DNA from: Apricaphanius iberus
Lineage: Eukaryota; Chordata; Actinopteri; Cyprinodontiformes; Aphaniidae
Reading direction: 5' to 3'
NCBI GenBank assembly: GCA_028564705.1
Contig: JAPXFQ010002431.1
Span: 434,001-498,000, forward strand
DNA: 64,000 nucleotides
The notes under the pieces are model-generated. The model made no database searches, was not told the DNA's origin, and saw nothing but the letters and a program-made list of their open reading frames with translations. The position numbers were made by a program, and so were the translations under genes. Shown here piece after piece: positions 25,301 through 37,300 of the stretch (positions within the stretch are counted from its first letter, which is position 1; every line of letters begins with the position of its first letter).

Positions 25301-28300
25301 AGAATATCTAACATACAAAACTAGGCATAGACTAGGCATTAATACAACATTCATACAGTATCATGAGTAAAAATACCACAGTTGTCTTCAATTTTTAAAA
25401 ATTTTTTTTTACTTAAATGCAACCTGAACCTTATTTGTAGCATGCAATACTTTCATATACTCACCCAGACAATTGTGGTGCGACTTGAAGTCTTTCGGTA
25501 GATATTTAGATCCACCAAAGATCATTGTATATCGATAACCTGTTATTAATTTACACTAACTGGATATTTCAATGACTTCTCTGCTAGTCTAAGAATGTTG
25601 CGGAAAGGTAGCCTGTTGAAGCTGATCGTAGTCCACTTGGTCATTTTGTGGAATTTGGAAACGTACAAATGCAAAACTTGTTGATGTTTGCGGTAGCAAG
25701 TTCTGTCAAACCAACCGATGTCATAGAGAACAGAGTAAAAGCCAGATTAGATCTGCTCAGATTGGAACTTTGATGGTGCACGGCAGTGAAGTCATTGAAA
25801 TCGCCGCTTGGCTTAAATTGGAATAAATGCTTGTAAAACACCCCAGAACATAACAACAAAGCACATTGGTGAAAAGAAGGAGACTTGGGGCGGAAAATGC
25901 CTTTTTTAGAAGTGGCACTTTAGGTGCCCCATTATCTCCTGTTAGATGGATATACGCTAACTGCGAATGGATATTAACATCTCCCAAAGGGGTCCAAGTC
26001 ACACCAAAATTGTCTAGGTTATTATATGATCTTAGTGCATGCTACAAATAAGGTCCAGGTTGCAAAAAACAGTACTTCCCCTTTAAGGAAAAGTTTTTAC
26101 CAAAAATTTTGAGCATGATCTGGTTTCCTTTACATTAAATATATATATACAGTACAGACCAAAAGTTTGGACACACCTTCTCATTCAGTGAGCTTCCTTT
26201 CTTTTCATGACTACATTGTAGATTCTCATATTAGGGCATCAAAACGATGAATGAACACATAATGTATGGAATTACTGTATGTACCGTATTTTTCGGATTA
26301 TAAGTCGCAGTTTTTTTCATAGTTTGGACGGGAGTGCGACTTATACTCAGAGGCGACTTATGTGGGAAATTATTAAAACATTTAAAAAAAAGAAAGGCAG
26401 AGTTCGATCATCAATCAAATTCAGGGATTGCGAGGAGGGGAGTTCAAAAAGTGTTCAGCACAGTCTTAGAACGAAGGAACAGCTTCTCTCTTTACAAAGT
26501 CAGCGGAGGACCTCACGCTTCGATAGGTAGCGGCAGAGAGCCCAGCTGGCAGCTGTGCATGGATATTGCAACCAGCTCGCTTCGGTGCTGCAGCTCCTCC
26601 CATTTGTCTAGGCTTCCAGTCAGCTGCAGGAGGAGCCGTGTTTGGTTTGAGTGAGTGGTTTTTCACCCAGCTGGGATGGATTTTATCACATAAATTTCCC
26701 CAAGAAATGCGACTTATACTCCAGTGCGACTTATATATCTTTTATTTCGTTCTTTATTATACATTTTCGGCTGGCGCGATTTATACTCTGGACCGACTTA
26801 TAATCCGAAAAATACGGTTGTTGAACAAAAAGGTGAAATAAATTAATGCATGTTATATTTTAGATTCCTCAAAGTTGCCACCCTTTGCTCTGATTACTGC
26901 TTTGCATTCTCTTGAGCTTCAAGAGGTAGTCACCCAAAATGGTTTTCCAACAGTCTTGGAGTTCCCAGAGATGCTTAGTATTTGTTGGCCCTTTTGCCTT
27001 CACAACGTGTCTGCTACCAAAGGAGGAGCAGCTCTCTCTGACCTCTCCTTCTACTCCCATCGTCTCCCAGAAATTTCCCGGCCCCCCTGAACAAAATAGT
27101 GCCATCCCAGTGCTTATATGTAGCAGGAAACAAAAAACTAAATCCATGCATTCGTGTAACCCAAGGGTACAGAATCTGGGGGAATATCTTGCAAAAATAA
27201 TCTCTCAATCACTGAAAGAAATATCAAAATAGCCACATTAAATATTAGATCTCTATCAGGAAAGTCTCTCCCAATCAACAATGTTATTATCACACAAAAT
27301 ATACATACGCTGTTTCCAACAGAAACTTGGCTAGCTGACAATACAGAACAAGCTGTGCTAACAGAAACTTGCCCTACAGGTTATTACTATATCAGTGAGA
27401 GCAGAAAAAACAGAAGAGGCGGAGGCCTAGCTGCAATCTTCCATAGCTCTCTTAACCTTAAAAAGGTATCACTAGGTCAATTTGATTCCTTTGAATATAT
27501 GAGCCAAACAAAGTCCTATTTCTAAACATATATAGACCACCAAAACCGAACGCAAACTTTATTCATGATTTAAGTGACCTTTGCTCTGTAATATGTATAG
27601 ACTATGACCAGTTAATAATTGTTGGAGATTTCAACATTCATATTGACAACCCCCAAGATAGCAGTACAAAAGCATTAAATTATACCCTCCATAACTTCAA
27701 CCTAACCCAGCATATAAATGATCAAACACACAACTGAGGTTACACTCTGGACCTACTTATTAACAAAGACCTAAATATCTGTAACATCGTGGTCGCTGAT
27801 ATTGCAATATCTGACCATATCTGTATCTCGTTTGAAAGCACCATCTTAGTTAAAATTTCTAGTCACAATAAGACCACTGTTAAATGCTTTCTAAATGAAA
27901 ATTCAGCTGCAAACTTTAAACTGATGTACACTCCTACCTTATGCAAATCCCCAACATCCACCAACACATATTCAGTAAATAAACTTATAGACGATTTTCT
28001 TTCCAAACTTTATGACCACATGGATAAGATTGCATCATTTAAGGTTAAAACTGTCTTGAGTAGAGAGAAGTCTCCATGGAGAAACAAAAGAGTGCCGACG
28101 CGCCGAGAGAAAATGGTGGAAAACTCAACTACGAAATATACAAAGAGAGACTGAACAAGTATCAATTAACCTTGAAAGGCGCAAGGGAATCATTCTTCTC
28201 TGAGATTATTCACAGAAACAAGAATAATGCGAGGACATAATTTGCTACAGTGGAGAGATTAACTACTCCTCCTGTGACAGTAGTCCCTGAATTAAAACTC

Positions 28301-31300
28301 CATCTGGGCCTGTAATGAATTTGCCAGCTTCTTTTCTGAAAGATCTTGAACATCAGAAGGTCAATTAGTATATCAGTTTTAACCCCAATACCAACGTTAT
28401 GCCCAGTTAACACCCATCCTGAGAAAATGACAGTTTTCCAAGCAATAAATCCATCGAACTTTGATAAAATTATTGACAAACTAAGCTCTGCCACCTGCTG
28501 CTTGGATATCTTACCAACAGGTTTTCTTAAAAAAGTCCTCCCAACCATCAGGGCAAAGCTGATCAAAATGGTTAACACATCCCTCCTATCAGGTGTTTTC
28601 TCCCAAGCTTTAAAAACAGCAGTTATCAAGCCAATACTAAAAAAGAAGAACCTAGACAGCACATTAATGTAAAACTACAGACCAATCTCCCATTTATCGG
28701 TAAAATTATTGAAAAAGCTGTGTTCCAGCAGTTAAACAGTTAAACTGTTGAACTCATCCAAACCTTTAATAAATGCATTGAGCAAATTAACAACTGGATG
28801 TCCCATAATTTCCTCCACCTGAGCAAAAACAAAACAGAAGTACTTCTCTTCGGACCCAAAAAGGTTGATTAAAAATCAGTGCACAACTTCAGTTGGTCCA
28901 AGTAGAAACTACTGGCCAGGCCAGAAATCTAGGTGTAATAATGGAATCAGACCTGAACCTCCAGGGTCACATAAAGGCAATAACAAGGTCATCTTTCTAT
29001 CACCTGACAAACATTTCTAGGATTAAAGGACCGATGACACAAGAAGACCATTTCTCTAATTATGTAAAGCACCTTGAATTGCCTTGTGTTGAAAGTGTGC
29101 TATACAAATAAAATTCCCTTGCCTTGATTCACTTTGCGGTTCAGCTCACCCCAAATCATCTCATTTGGGTTAGGTCCAGTGACTTTGGAGGCCAGGTTAT
29201 TTCACACTTTTTTGTAAAAGTACTACATAATTCCATATGTGTTCATTCATAGTTTTGATGCCTTCACTGTGAATCTACAATGTCAATAGTAATGAAAAGA
29301 AAGGAAACTTATTGAATGAGAAAGTGTGTCCAAACTTTTGGTCTGTACTGTATATTTTTATTTAAAAAAGAAAAGTTGCTTGTTCATGTATACCTAAAAC
29401 AGCATTGCCTTACTAGGAGTGATGTGTGGTGCTGCTTTAGTTTCCACACCCTGACGATCTCTATGGGGTTTTTTTTGGATAGAAGAATTTACCGACTACT
29501 GAATTTGGCTTGACTTTCCTTCAAATGAGGGAAAAGTAAATGGGGAGCCTAAGTCACACCCTTCTACTTCTGGTCCATGGGTCCCCTACTGCCCAAAAAA
29601 ATTTAAGACGGTAAATGGAGTGATACGTTATTTTCTGATCCCATTTAAAATGCGCCATGGATCAAACTTATGATGTCCACAAGTTTTAAAGACACATTTT
29701 GATGCAGAGACAACTACAGAAGAGGATTAGAGCCACTGAAGGAAAAAATAATAATCTTTTCTCAGCAATTCTGACTTTAATCTCAGAATTATTATTTTTT
29801 TCTCAGTATTCTAACTTTAATCATTATTTTTTTTTTTTTTTATGAACACCAGCTTGGGAGCAAGCCGCTTCAGTGAGACAGTGCAGATGTGCAGGGGAGA
29901 ACTGACTTGCAGATCTAAATCAGAGCCGTTATAGCTATCTGTTAGCATGTTTGTGGGCTTTCACTGTTCAAAACTACTGATTTATTGAACTGGAGATCAT
30001 TTAAACAGAAAAATTGTAAAATAAAATGAAACAAACCCTAATGAGGATTCAGGTATAAACAGCTCATAAAACCCAAATTCATCAAGTGTAATGTTGTATA
30101 TTGTGAAATACAAACCGTGAAAGCCATTAAACATGCTAGCAAATAGCCGTAACCACTCAGCTTTAGACCTGCAAGTCACCTTACCCCCCTGCATATCTCC
30201 ACTCCATCACTGAAGCGGTTTGCTCCCAAGATAATTCAGAATTCTGTGATTAAAGTCAGAACACTGAGAAAAAAATGACAGAACAATTTTTTTTCTTCAG
30301 TGGCCCTAATCCTCTTCTGTAGCGCTGGTTTTCGACCGGTAGCAAAAGTTACTTTAGGTTTTGTGTAAAAACACTTAGCAGACTAAAACTGAAGAAGAAG
30401 GAGACAAAAGGCCGTAGCCTCCAGAACGAAGGATGAGAATTAAATGCAGAGAAACGCACTATAAATCTGGCCATGAAGATAGTGACAGCTATGCTGGGGG
30501 AGAAATAGTCAGTGAAGTGACAGCGACTTTTCAAGCTTTTCCTGCGTTTCAAGCTTTAAAGCTCATAACGCTAGCAACGCAGAAGTTCAGCTAGTTGAAC
30601 TTTTGACAGTCTTAACACTCTTGACACAGCACCGCAGCCAATCAGAGCGTCTCACTGTAGTGACATATCCCGACGTTGATGCTGGTTAGCCAACCGCAAT
30701 CCGCAAGTGTTTAAAACATCCAGCAGAGAAAGGCCCTTAAAACAGCAAATTATGAAATTGTATGTAGCACTGAAGCAATTTCAAAATGTTAACTACCATA
30801 CAACAGTCACAAAAATAAAAAAAATTATGGTTATAAAAAAATCATGTCAGTCACCATTGTAAAAAGTATGAAAGGGGAACGCTTTAAGATGTTTTTTAGA
30901 AATTATAATCAATGTATTTCATTAATGTTACAAAGAACAAGCAAGAGCATAGCATCTAATGCTGCATATAGACCACAGGCTTTGTCAGCGTCAAGCAAAG
31001 CTCACAAAGCATCTAGTTTGACGCTTCTATGTTGACGCTTGCAAAGTCTGCCACTTCTGAACAAAAAAAGATCACGTAGGCGGGGCTTCTTCTGTTGACG
31101 GACATTCTGAACTATGATGGATCTTATTGAGAGAGTGGCTTGGCTTTAATATCTTAAAGCTAGACAACATGGACTTCTGCTGCATTAGCGCTGTTTGTGG
31201 ATACACCCCATTCTTCCGATGCGTTCTGAGTTTGAGGACTTTAACCATTTGCTCCAGGAGCTACATATGGATGATGTTCGCTCCCAGCGCTACGTTCGTC

Positions 31301-34300
31301 TGTCCCCTGCCCAGTTTGATAACCTCCTTAACCGCATCGGTGCTCAGATTGCCTACTAAAACAAGTATTATTTATGATTTTTTTAAATCTGCGAGGACGG
31401 ATCATAACGTTTTCTGTGATTGTAGATGGCAACGATGAGCTTGTCTTCCATTGTTGAGATACGTGTGGTGATATCACTAAAATGAAACCCTCTGATTGCT
31501 TGACGCGCCGCTTCAGGACCGTCAAAACCCTCAAAAGTTCAGCCATCTGAACTTCTGCGTTGTTGGCTTTTGGCGCTTTGAAGGTTGAAACGCAGGAAAA
31601 GTTGAAAAGTTGACGGAGCCAGAGCTCATAAAGCGCTGCAGAAACTGTGATGCTCCTCCAACGGCCTCTGCCATAGACTTAACATGTAATCTTGACGTTG
31701 CTGACGTTGACAAAACCCTTGGTCTGAATGCACCATTAGTGTACAAACTTTCTAATCAGTGTGTACAGTATGTAGTGCTACAAGCTTATTAGGAATCCCT
31801 TGAGGATTGACTGAGGTAAGTATCTCTGACCAAATACAAGATTGGGAAATTTGCCAGGATGAAGGGACATCTCTGCCATGCGAATATCCACGATGTGACG
31901 GAATCTGTAACGACAACCCAAGCCGGCAAAAGAAAATTACAGAACATAGATGTCCCTTCCGCCTAAAGATGTTGGAATTTCAGCAAACATTTCACCATTG
32001 CATCTGGACTGTCTGATCTTGTATCCAAAATCTAAAACCGATAAGAACCTCATCAAAACTTCACAGACAGAACTGACACCTAAACAGACAGAATAACATC
32101 ATGTTGATACCTGAGAACTCATTGTCTTCATCTTGGATTATGATTGTGTGAAGGACAAATATAGAAACATATTCTCTACTTGATCTTGTAGTCACCAAGA
32201 AAATCTTCTCCTAAACGAGGAAGAACTGTCCCTACAAACTGGAAGATTGTCTGTATAAAGAAAAAGAATAGCGTAGCAACATATAGGCCTCTCTTTTGGC
32301 ACGTGGCAGAGCATTTTAGATCCTGTTAGTGTGTCATGCCCTTTGTTACACTAGCACAGTTCTACTCAGTTATTCCGTTTGTGCTAAAGTTAGATACTGA
32401 TTCCTAATAATTTACCAGAAGAAACGTTTTGTCAACCTGCACTTTAGGCTACATAATCATAAAAGGGTAGGTTTTTTTTTTTTAGAATAAAAGAAATAAA
32501 AAATCAGGCTGGAATATCTTCAGTGAAAAATGCAGGTCAATACACTTTGGCTAATTAATGAGAACAGTCTTCATGCCAACGTGTCTCAGTCATGTTGGAG
32601 GCTCAAGGGATTCCCTTGGATTATTCTTTGATTGTAGTTGGACCACTTGGATGGAGGTTCAAATCTAATCCCCCATCATCTAGCTCAGTTTTGCTTCTAC
32701 ATCAAACAGCTAAAAAGTAGCTGGTTTTGTTGTTACCCTTGTTAGGTTTTAGGAGAGACCCCGTGTGTGGCATTAGATGAAGCGCCATCCAGGTGTGAGA
32801 AGACTCCGGCAGAGGCGGGGGAGTCGTGGCTGCAAGTGACGCCCCCAGCGGGCCTTAGCCCGACCTCCTACCAGCAGGAGGAAGCCACAGAGGAGCAACG
32901 ACTACAGTTTCTGGTAAAAACAAAACAAAAAGTTTGTATTATTGTATTTATGCTTATCAAGGTTGCTGACACTTAATAAGAAGAGGTGCTCTCAAAAGGT
33001 GAATCTGCTGGTTTATAGAGCATGTTGTAGATCCACACCAGAAGTCTCATCAATGCTCTACTTCATCTCTAATTTAGCTTGTTTTTACATAACCTTTCTG
33101 ACAAATGATAGCAGATGCAAAACTGCAAGAACCACAAAACAAATGTGAGAGAATATAGTTATTCAAAAGGTCTCTAAGTACAGTATATACAGTGGGAATG
33201 GTATTCAGATCTCTTTAAATTGTTTACTCTTAGTTTCATTGCACCAATTTGCTATAATCAAAAAATGTCATTTTATTTCTCACTAATGTACAATCAGCAC
33301 CCCATCTTTACAGAAAAAATATGAAATGTAGAAATTGTTACAAATGTATAAAAATGTAAAAGCTGAAATATCACCTGGTTATAAGTATTCAGACCCTTTG
33401 CTCAGTATTGAGTGTAAGTACCCTTTTGAGTTAGTACAGCCATGATTCTTCTTGGGAATGATGCAACAAGTTTTTCACATCTGGATTTGGGGATCCTCTG
33501 CCATTCTTCTTTGCAGATCCTCTCCAGTTCTGTTAGGTTGGTTGGTGAACATTGGTGGACAGCCATTTTCAGGTCTCTCCAGAGATGCTCAATTGGGTTT
33601 AGGTCAGGGCTCTGGCTGGGCTAGTCAAGAAAAAAAACACCCCTACAACATTGAGATTCTCCCACCACCATGTTTCACTGTAGGGATTGTATTGGCTTGT
33701 GATGTGCAGTCCCTGGTTTTCTCCACACATACAGCTTAGAATTAACGCCAAAAAGTTCAATCTTTGTCTCATCAGACCAGAGAATCGTATTTCTCATAGT
33801 CTGGGAGTCCTTCATGGGTTTATTGGTAATTCTAAGCGGTATGCTCAAGTGAAAAATTCCAAATTTTAAGCAGAAAAAAAAATTCGTAGTCGTTTAAAAA
33901 AATTATAATACAAAACTATCAGTGGGTAATTCTATTTATCAATCCATCTATCTTAGAACAAGGTTAACAGTATTTCTAGTGACAATTTATGGTGTCAACT
34001 GTACATTAATTTGACGTCCAAATCCAACAGCAAGGTAAAGCTGATTCATGTAGAATCAGCTTTACAGTGCAGGCAGTAAGCTTGTCTGACATCTCCAATA
34101 AATGGCTTCAACCAGCCTTTTAAATCAGCCTTTTAACCAGCCTTTTAAATCACAAAATTACCACTCCTTTCTGTATTTCTGAGAGTTTAGTGTAGACTGA
34201 GACATGACGTATTTTTAACAGCTGTCACAGAGAGCAGACCACACAGTGGATGAGGTGAGTAAGCATTTAGCACTTATTTATTTTAGACAGAAACACAGGC

Positions 34301-37300
34301 TGAAACAGAAATGCAGAAAATTACAGTGGATCATTTTCAAATAATTAATTTCCATTTTATTGCACAACTCATTACCTGTATTAACTGTACCTATTTGAAC
34401 TTGTTACCTGTAAAAAAGACACCTGTGCACACACTCAAGCAAACTCCAACCTTTCCACAATGGCCAAGACCAGAGAGCTGTGCAAAAACATCAGGGATAA
34501 AATTGTAGACCTGCACAAGGCTGGGATGGGCTGCAGGACAATAGGCAAGCAGTTTGGTGAGAAAGCAACAACTGTTGGTACAATAATTAGAAAGTGGAAG
34601 AAGTTCAAGATGACTGTCAATCTTTCTCGGTCTGGAGCTCCATGCAAGATCTCTCCTGGTGGGGCATCAGTGATCACGAGGACAATGAGGGATTAGCCCA
34701 GAACTATCCGGCAGGACCTGTTCAATGACCTGAATAGAGCTGGAACCGCAGTCTCAAAGAAAACCATCCGTAAGACACTCCGCCGCCATGGAATAAAATT
34801 TTGCAGTGCATACAAGGTCCCCCTGCTCAAGCCAGGGGAGGAATGAAAGAAAGTCATGTGGTCTGAGACATAAGTGGAGCTTTTTGGTCTAAACTCCACT
34901 CTCTGTGTTTGGAAAAAGAAGAAGGATGAGTACAACCCTAAGAGCACCATCCCAACTGTGAAGCATGGAGGTAGAAACAACATGTTTTCTGCAAAGGGGA
35001 TGGGACTAATGCACCGTATTGAGGGGAGGATGGATGGGGCATGTATAGCGAGATCCTGTCCAACAATCTCCTTCCCTCAGTTAGAGCATTGAAGATGGGT
35101 CTTCAATGCTGGGTCTTCCAGCATGACAACGACCTGAAAAAAACAGCCAGGGCAACTACGAAGTGGCTCCGTAGGAAGCATCTCAAGGTCCTTGAGTGGT
35201 TTAGCCTGTCTCCAGACCTGAATCCAATAGAAAAGCTTTGAAAAAAGCTGAAAGTCCATGTTGCCCAGCGACAGCTGAGTTCTGTTTGTCTGATGTATCA
35301 AATATTTATGTCATGCAATAAAATGGAAATTATTTAAAAATCATCCACTGTGATTTTCTGCATTTTTGCTTTAGATTCTGTCCCTCACAGTTGAATAGGA
35401 CCAAAGTATACAAATTAGAGCCCTCTACATGCTTTGTGAGAAAACTTAAAAAAATTGCAGTGTATAAAATACTTGTTCTCCCCACTGTATAATATGAATA
35501 ATATCACAAAATATCAGGCATCAGCTATAACAGAAATAATAATATTGGATATCGATATCGGTCCACATTTTCAGATGAGTGCATCCCTGAATAATATAAG
35601 TGCAACATTACAACACTGTGTAGTTTTGGTAAAGCTTCCATATTCAAATAGAATAGAAAAAACAAGCAGGATGATAAAAACATTTATATTTACACAATTT
35701 CCTTGTGTATCCGTGCATTAAAAAAAGACTATTTATGAAAAGTTAAAATAAAATTATGCAAACACTTTTGGGGCATTTCAGTAAGGGGGGAGGGGTGGCT
35801 AATACAAACCTACGCAAGACTGTAAAGTGGTTTGTGAAACAGCTTTTATAACGATTTTCTTCCACTGAAGTATCACTTAGAGTCACAGTTAAATATATCA
35901 GAGGTTGTGGTTACAACAGGACATCCTTATGCCAAAATGTAAAAAAAGGTTTGTGAATACTTCTGCAAGGCATTGTATACACTGGAGTAAAAACAAAATC
36001 GTGCTCTCAGCTTCAAATCACATTTCAGTCTGCTATGTATTTCATGTGAAGCTGAGCTAAGTGTCACTAAAGGAATAAGAACGGTCAGATTTGTTACGTA
36101 ATGCTCAGCTGATCTCGTCCCTTGGAAACAGAAGAGGAGCTCACTGCCTGCAACTCAGAGTCAAGCCTTTAATAGAAATTTGTCCCCCTGGAAATAGCAG
36201 TTTATAAAAAAAAGACGTTTTGTTTTTTTGTATTAATCCAGAATTGATCATGTCAGCGGTTGGTAATGAAAAAGCAATGGCCAGCGCTCTTGTGTTTTAA
36301 TTTTTTGTTATGGTTTGTAACACATTGGCAACTTGGCCCGACCTGATAAACACGGGAAAATGTGCCACTGGCTGATTAATGACATCTCAACATTTTAATT
36401 TTGTTCAATATAAATGTAATCAGAAATGTATTTACTTATTGTTAACTTTTTCATTTTTGATTGATAGAAGTTAAATGATTAATAAAACCAAGTCAAAATT
36501 TATGTTTTGGCATGAAATAAAATGCAGACTCACATAATATATGAGTCTGGAAAAATGCCTTTGAAAGATGATAGATAACAAATAATTAATTAATCCGTTG
36601 GTATTCCTTTTGGGGGTTTTTTCCATTCAATGTTCTTTCATGCTTTTTGGTTTTGCTTTTTGTTTTTTTGTTTTTGCCTTTCATTCATAATGAGGTTGCG
36701 GGTTCAGGAAAGAAAATTATCCACTGATAGTTTCTATGACAGTTGTTCTTGACTGTCTATTTCACTCAACGAGCATCCCCCGGAAAGATTTTGTGTAACC
36801 CTCGATCACAATTCAAGAGTGGTTTGGTTTCTCTGCTGAGGCAGTTGACGCAGATGTACATAACATGAGCCCTTTCAAAATGGATGCATACAAATCAAAA
36901 TCATCTTCAAATAGTATATGTAAGGTGCAGCACAAAGTATTCATCTTTTATCAGCCATGTAATTAAATTTAATGGTAAATAGGAACACAAACATCTAGTG
37001 ATTTTTACCGGAGAGCAGATATGGGCGCAACCCTTTATGAAACATGGCTACATAAAGCAAGAGTAAATCATACCGTGCTTTGTTGCTTTAAGGGCCGCAA
37101 AAATTAATATAGAAAGTTATGATCTACGCAAAATATTTCGGTTGCCATTTGCTGTTTGGGGGGGGTTGGCTTTTTTGGCAAACCTTAGAAATCAGACTAA
37201 TTGTTTCTTTAAAGTATTATAGGCATGATTTATCAAAGGTTTATGCTTGTTAAAACATGAAAATAAGCTGGAGTTTATCAAAGTAATGGTGCTTTCTCAC

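Larger units (their letters stand above)
26150..29350 (-). mobile_element. Tc1-like element, disrupted by two later insertions
   Basis: The left end is CAGTACAGACCAAAAGTTTG and the right end is its reverse complement (caaacttttggtctgtactg), with TA on both sides (26148-26149; 29351-29352). Unique parts are 26150-26282, 26819-27003 and 29128-29350. They are antisense to a Tc1 transposase; for example 'tttgggttaggtccagtgac' is antisense to the SPDLNP-type region. Most of the coding region is deleted. The MITE (26283-26818) and the LINE (27004-29127) sit inside it. Confidence 0.85.

Noticed and set aside
33188..35979. A single Tc1 interrupted by another Tc1
   Set aside because: The two outer pieces were not shown to be halves of one copy, and unrelated intron sequence including a splice-like exon lies between; treated as separate remnants.
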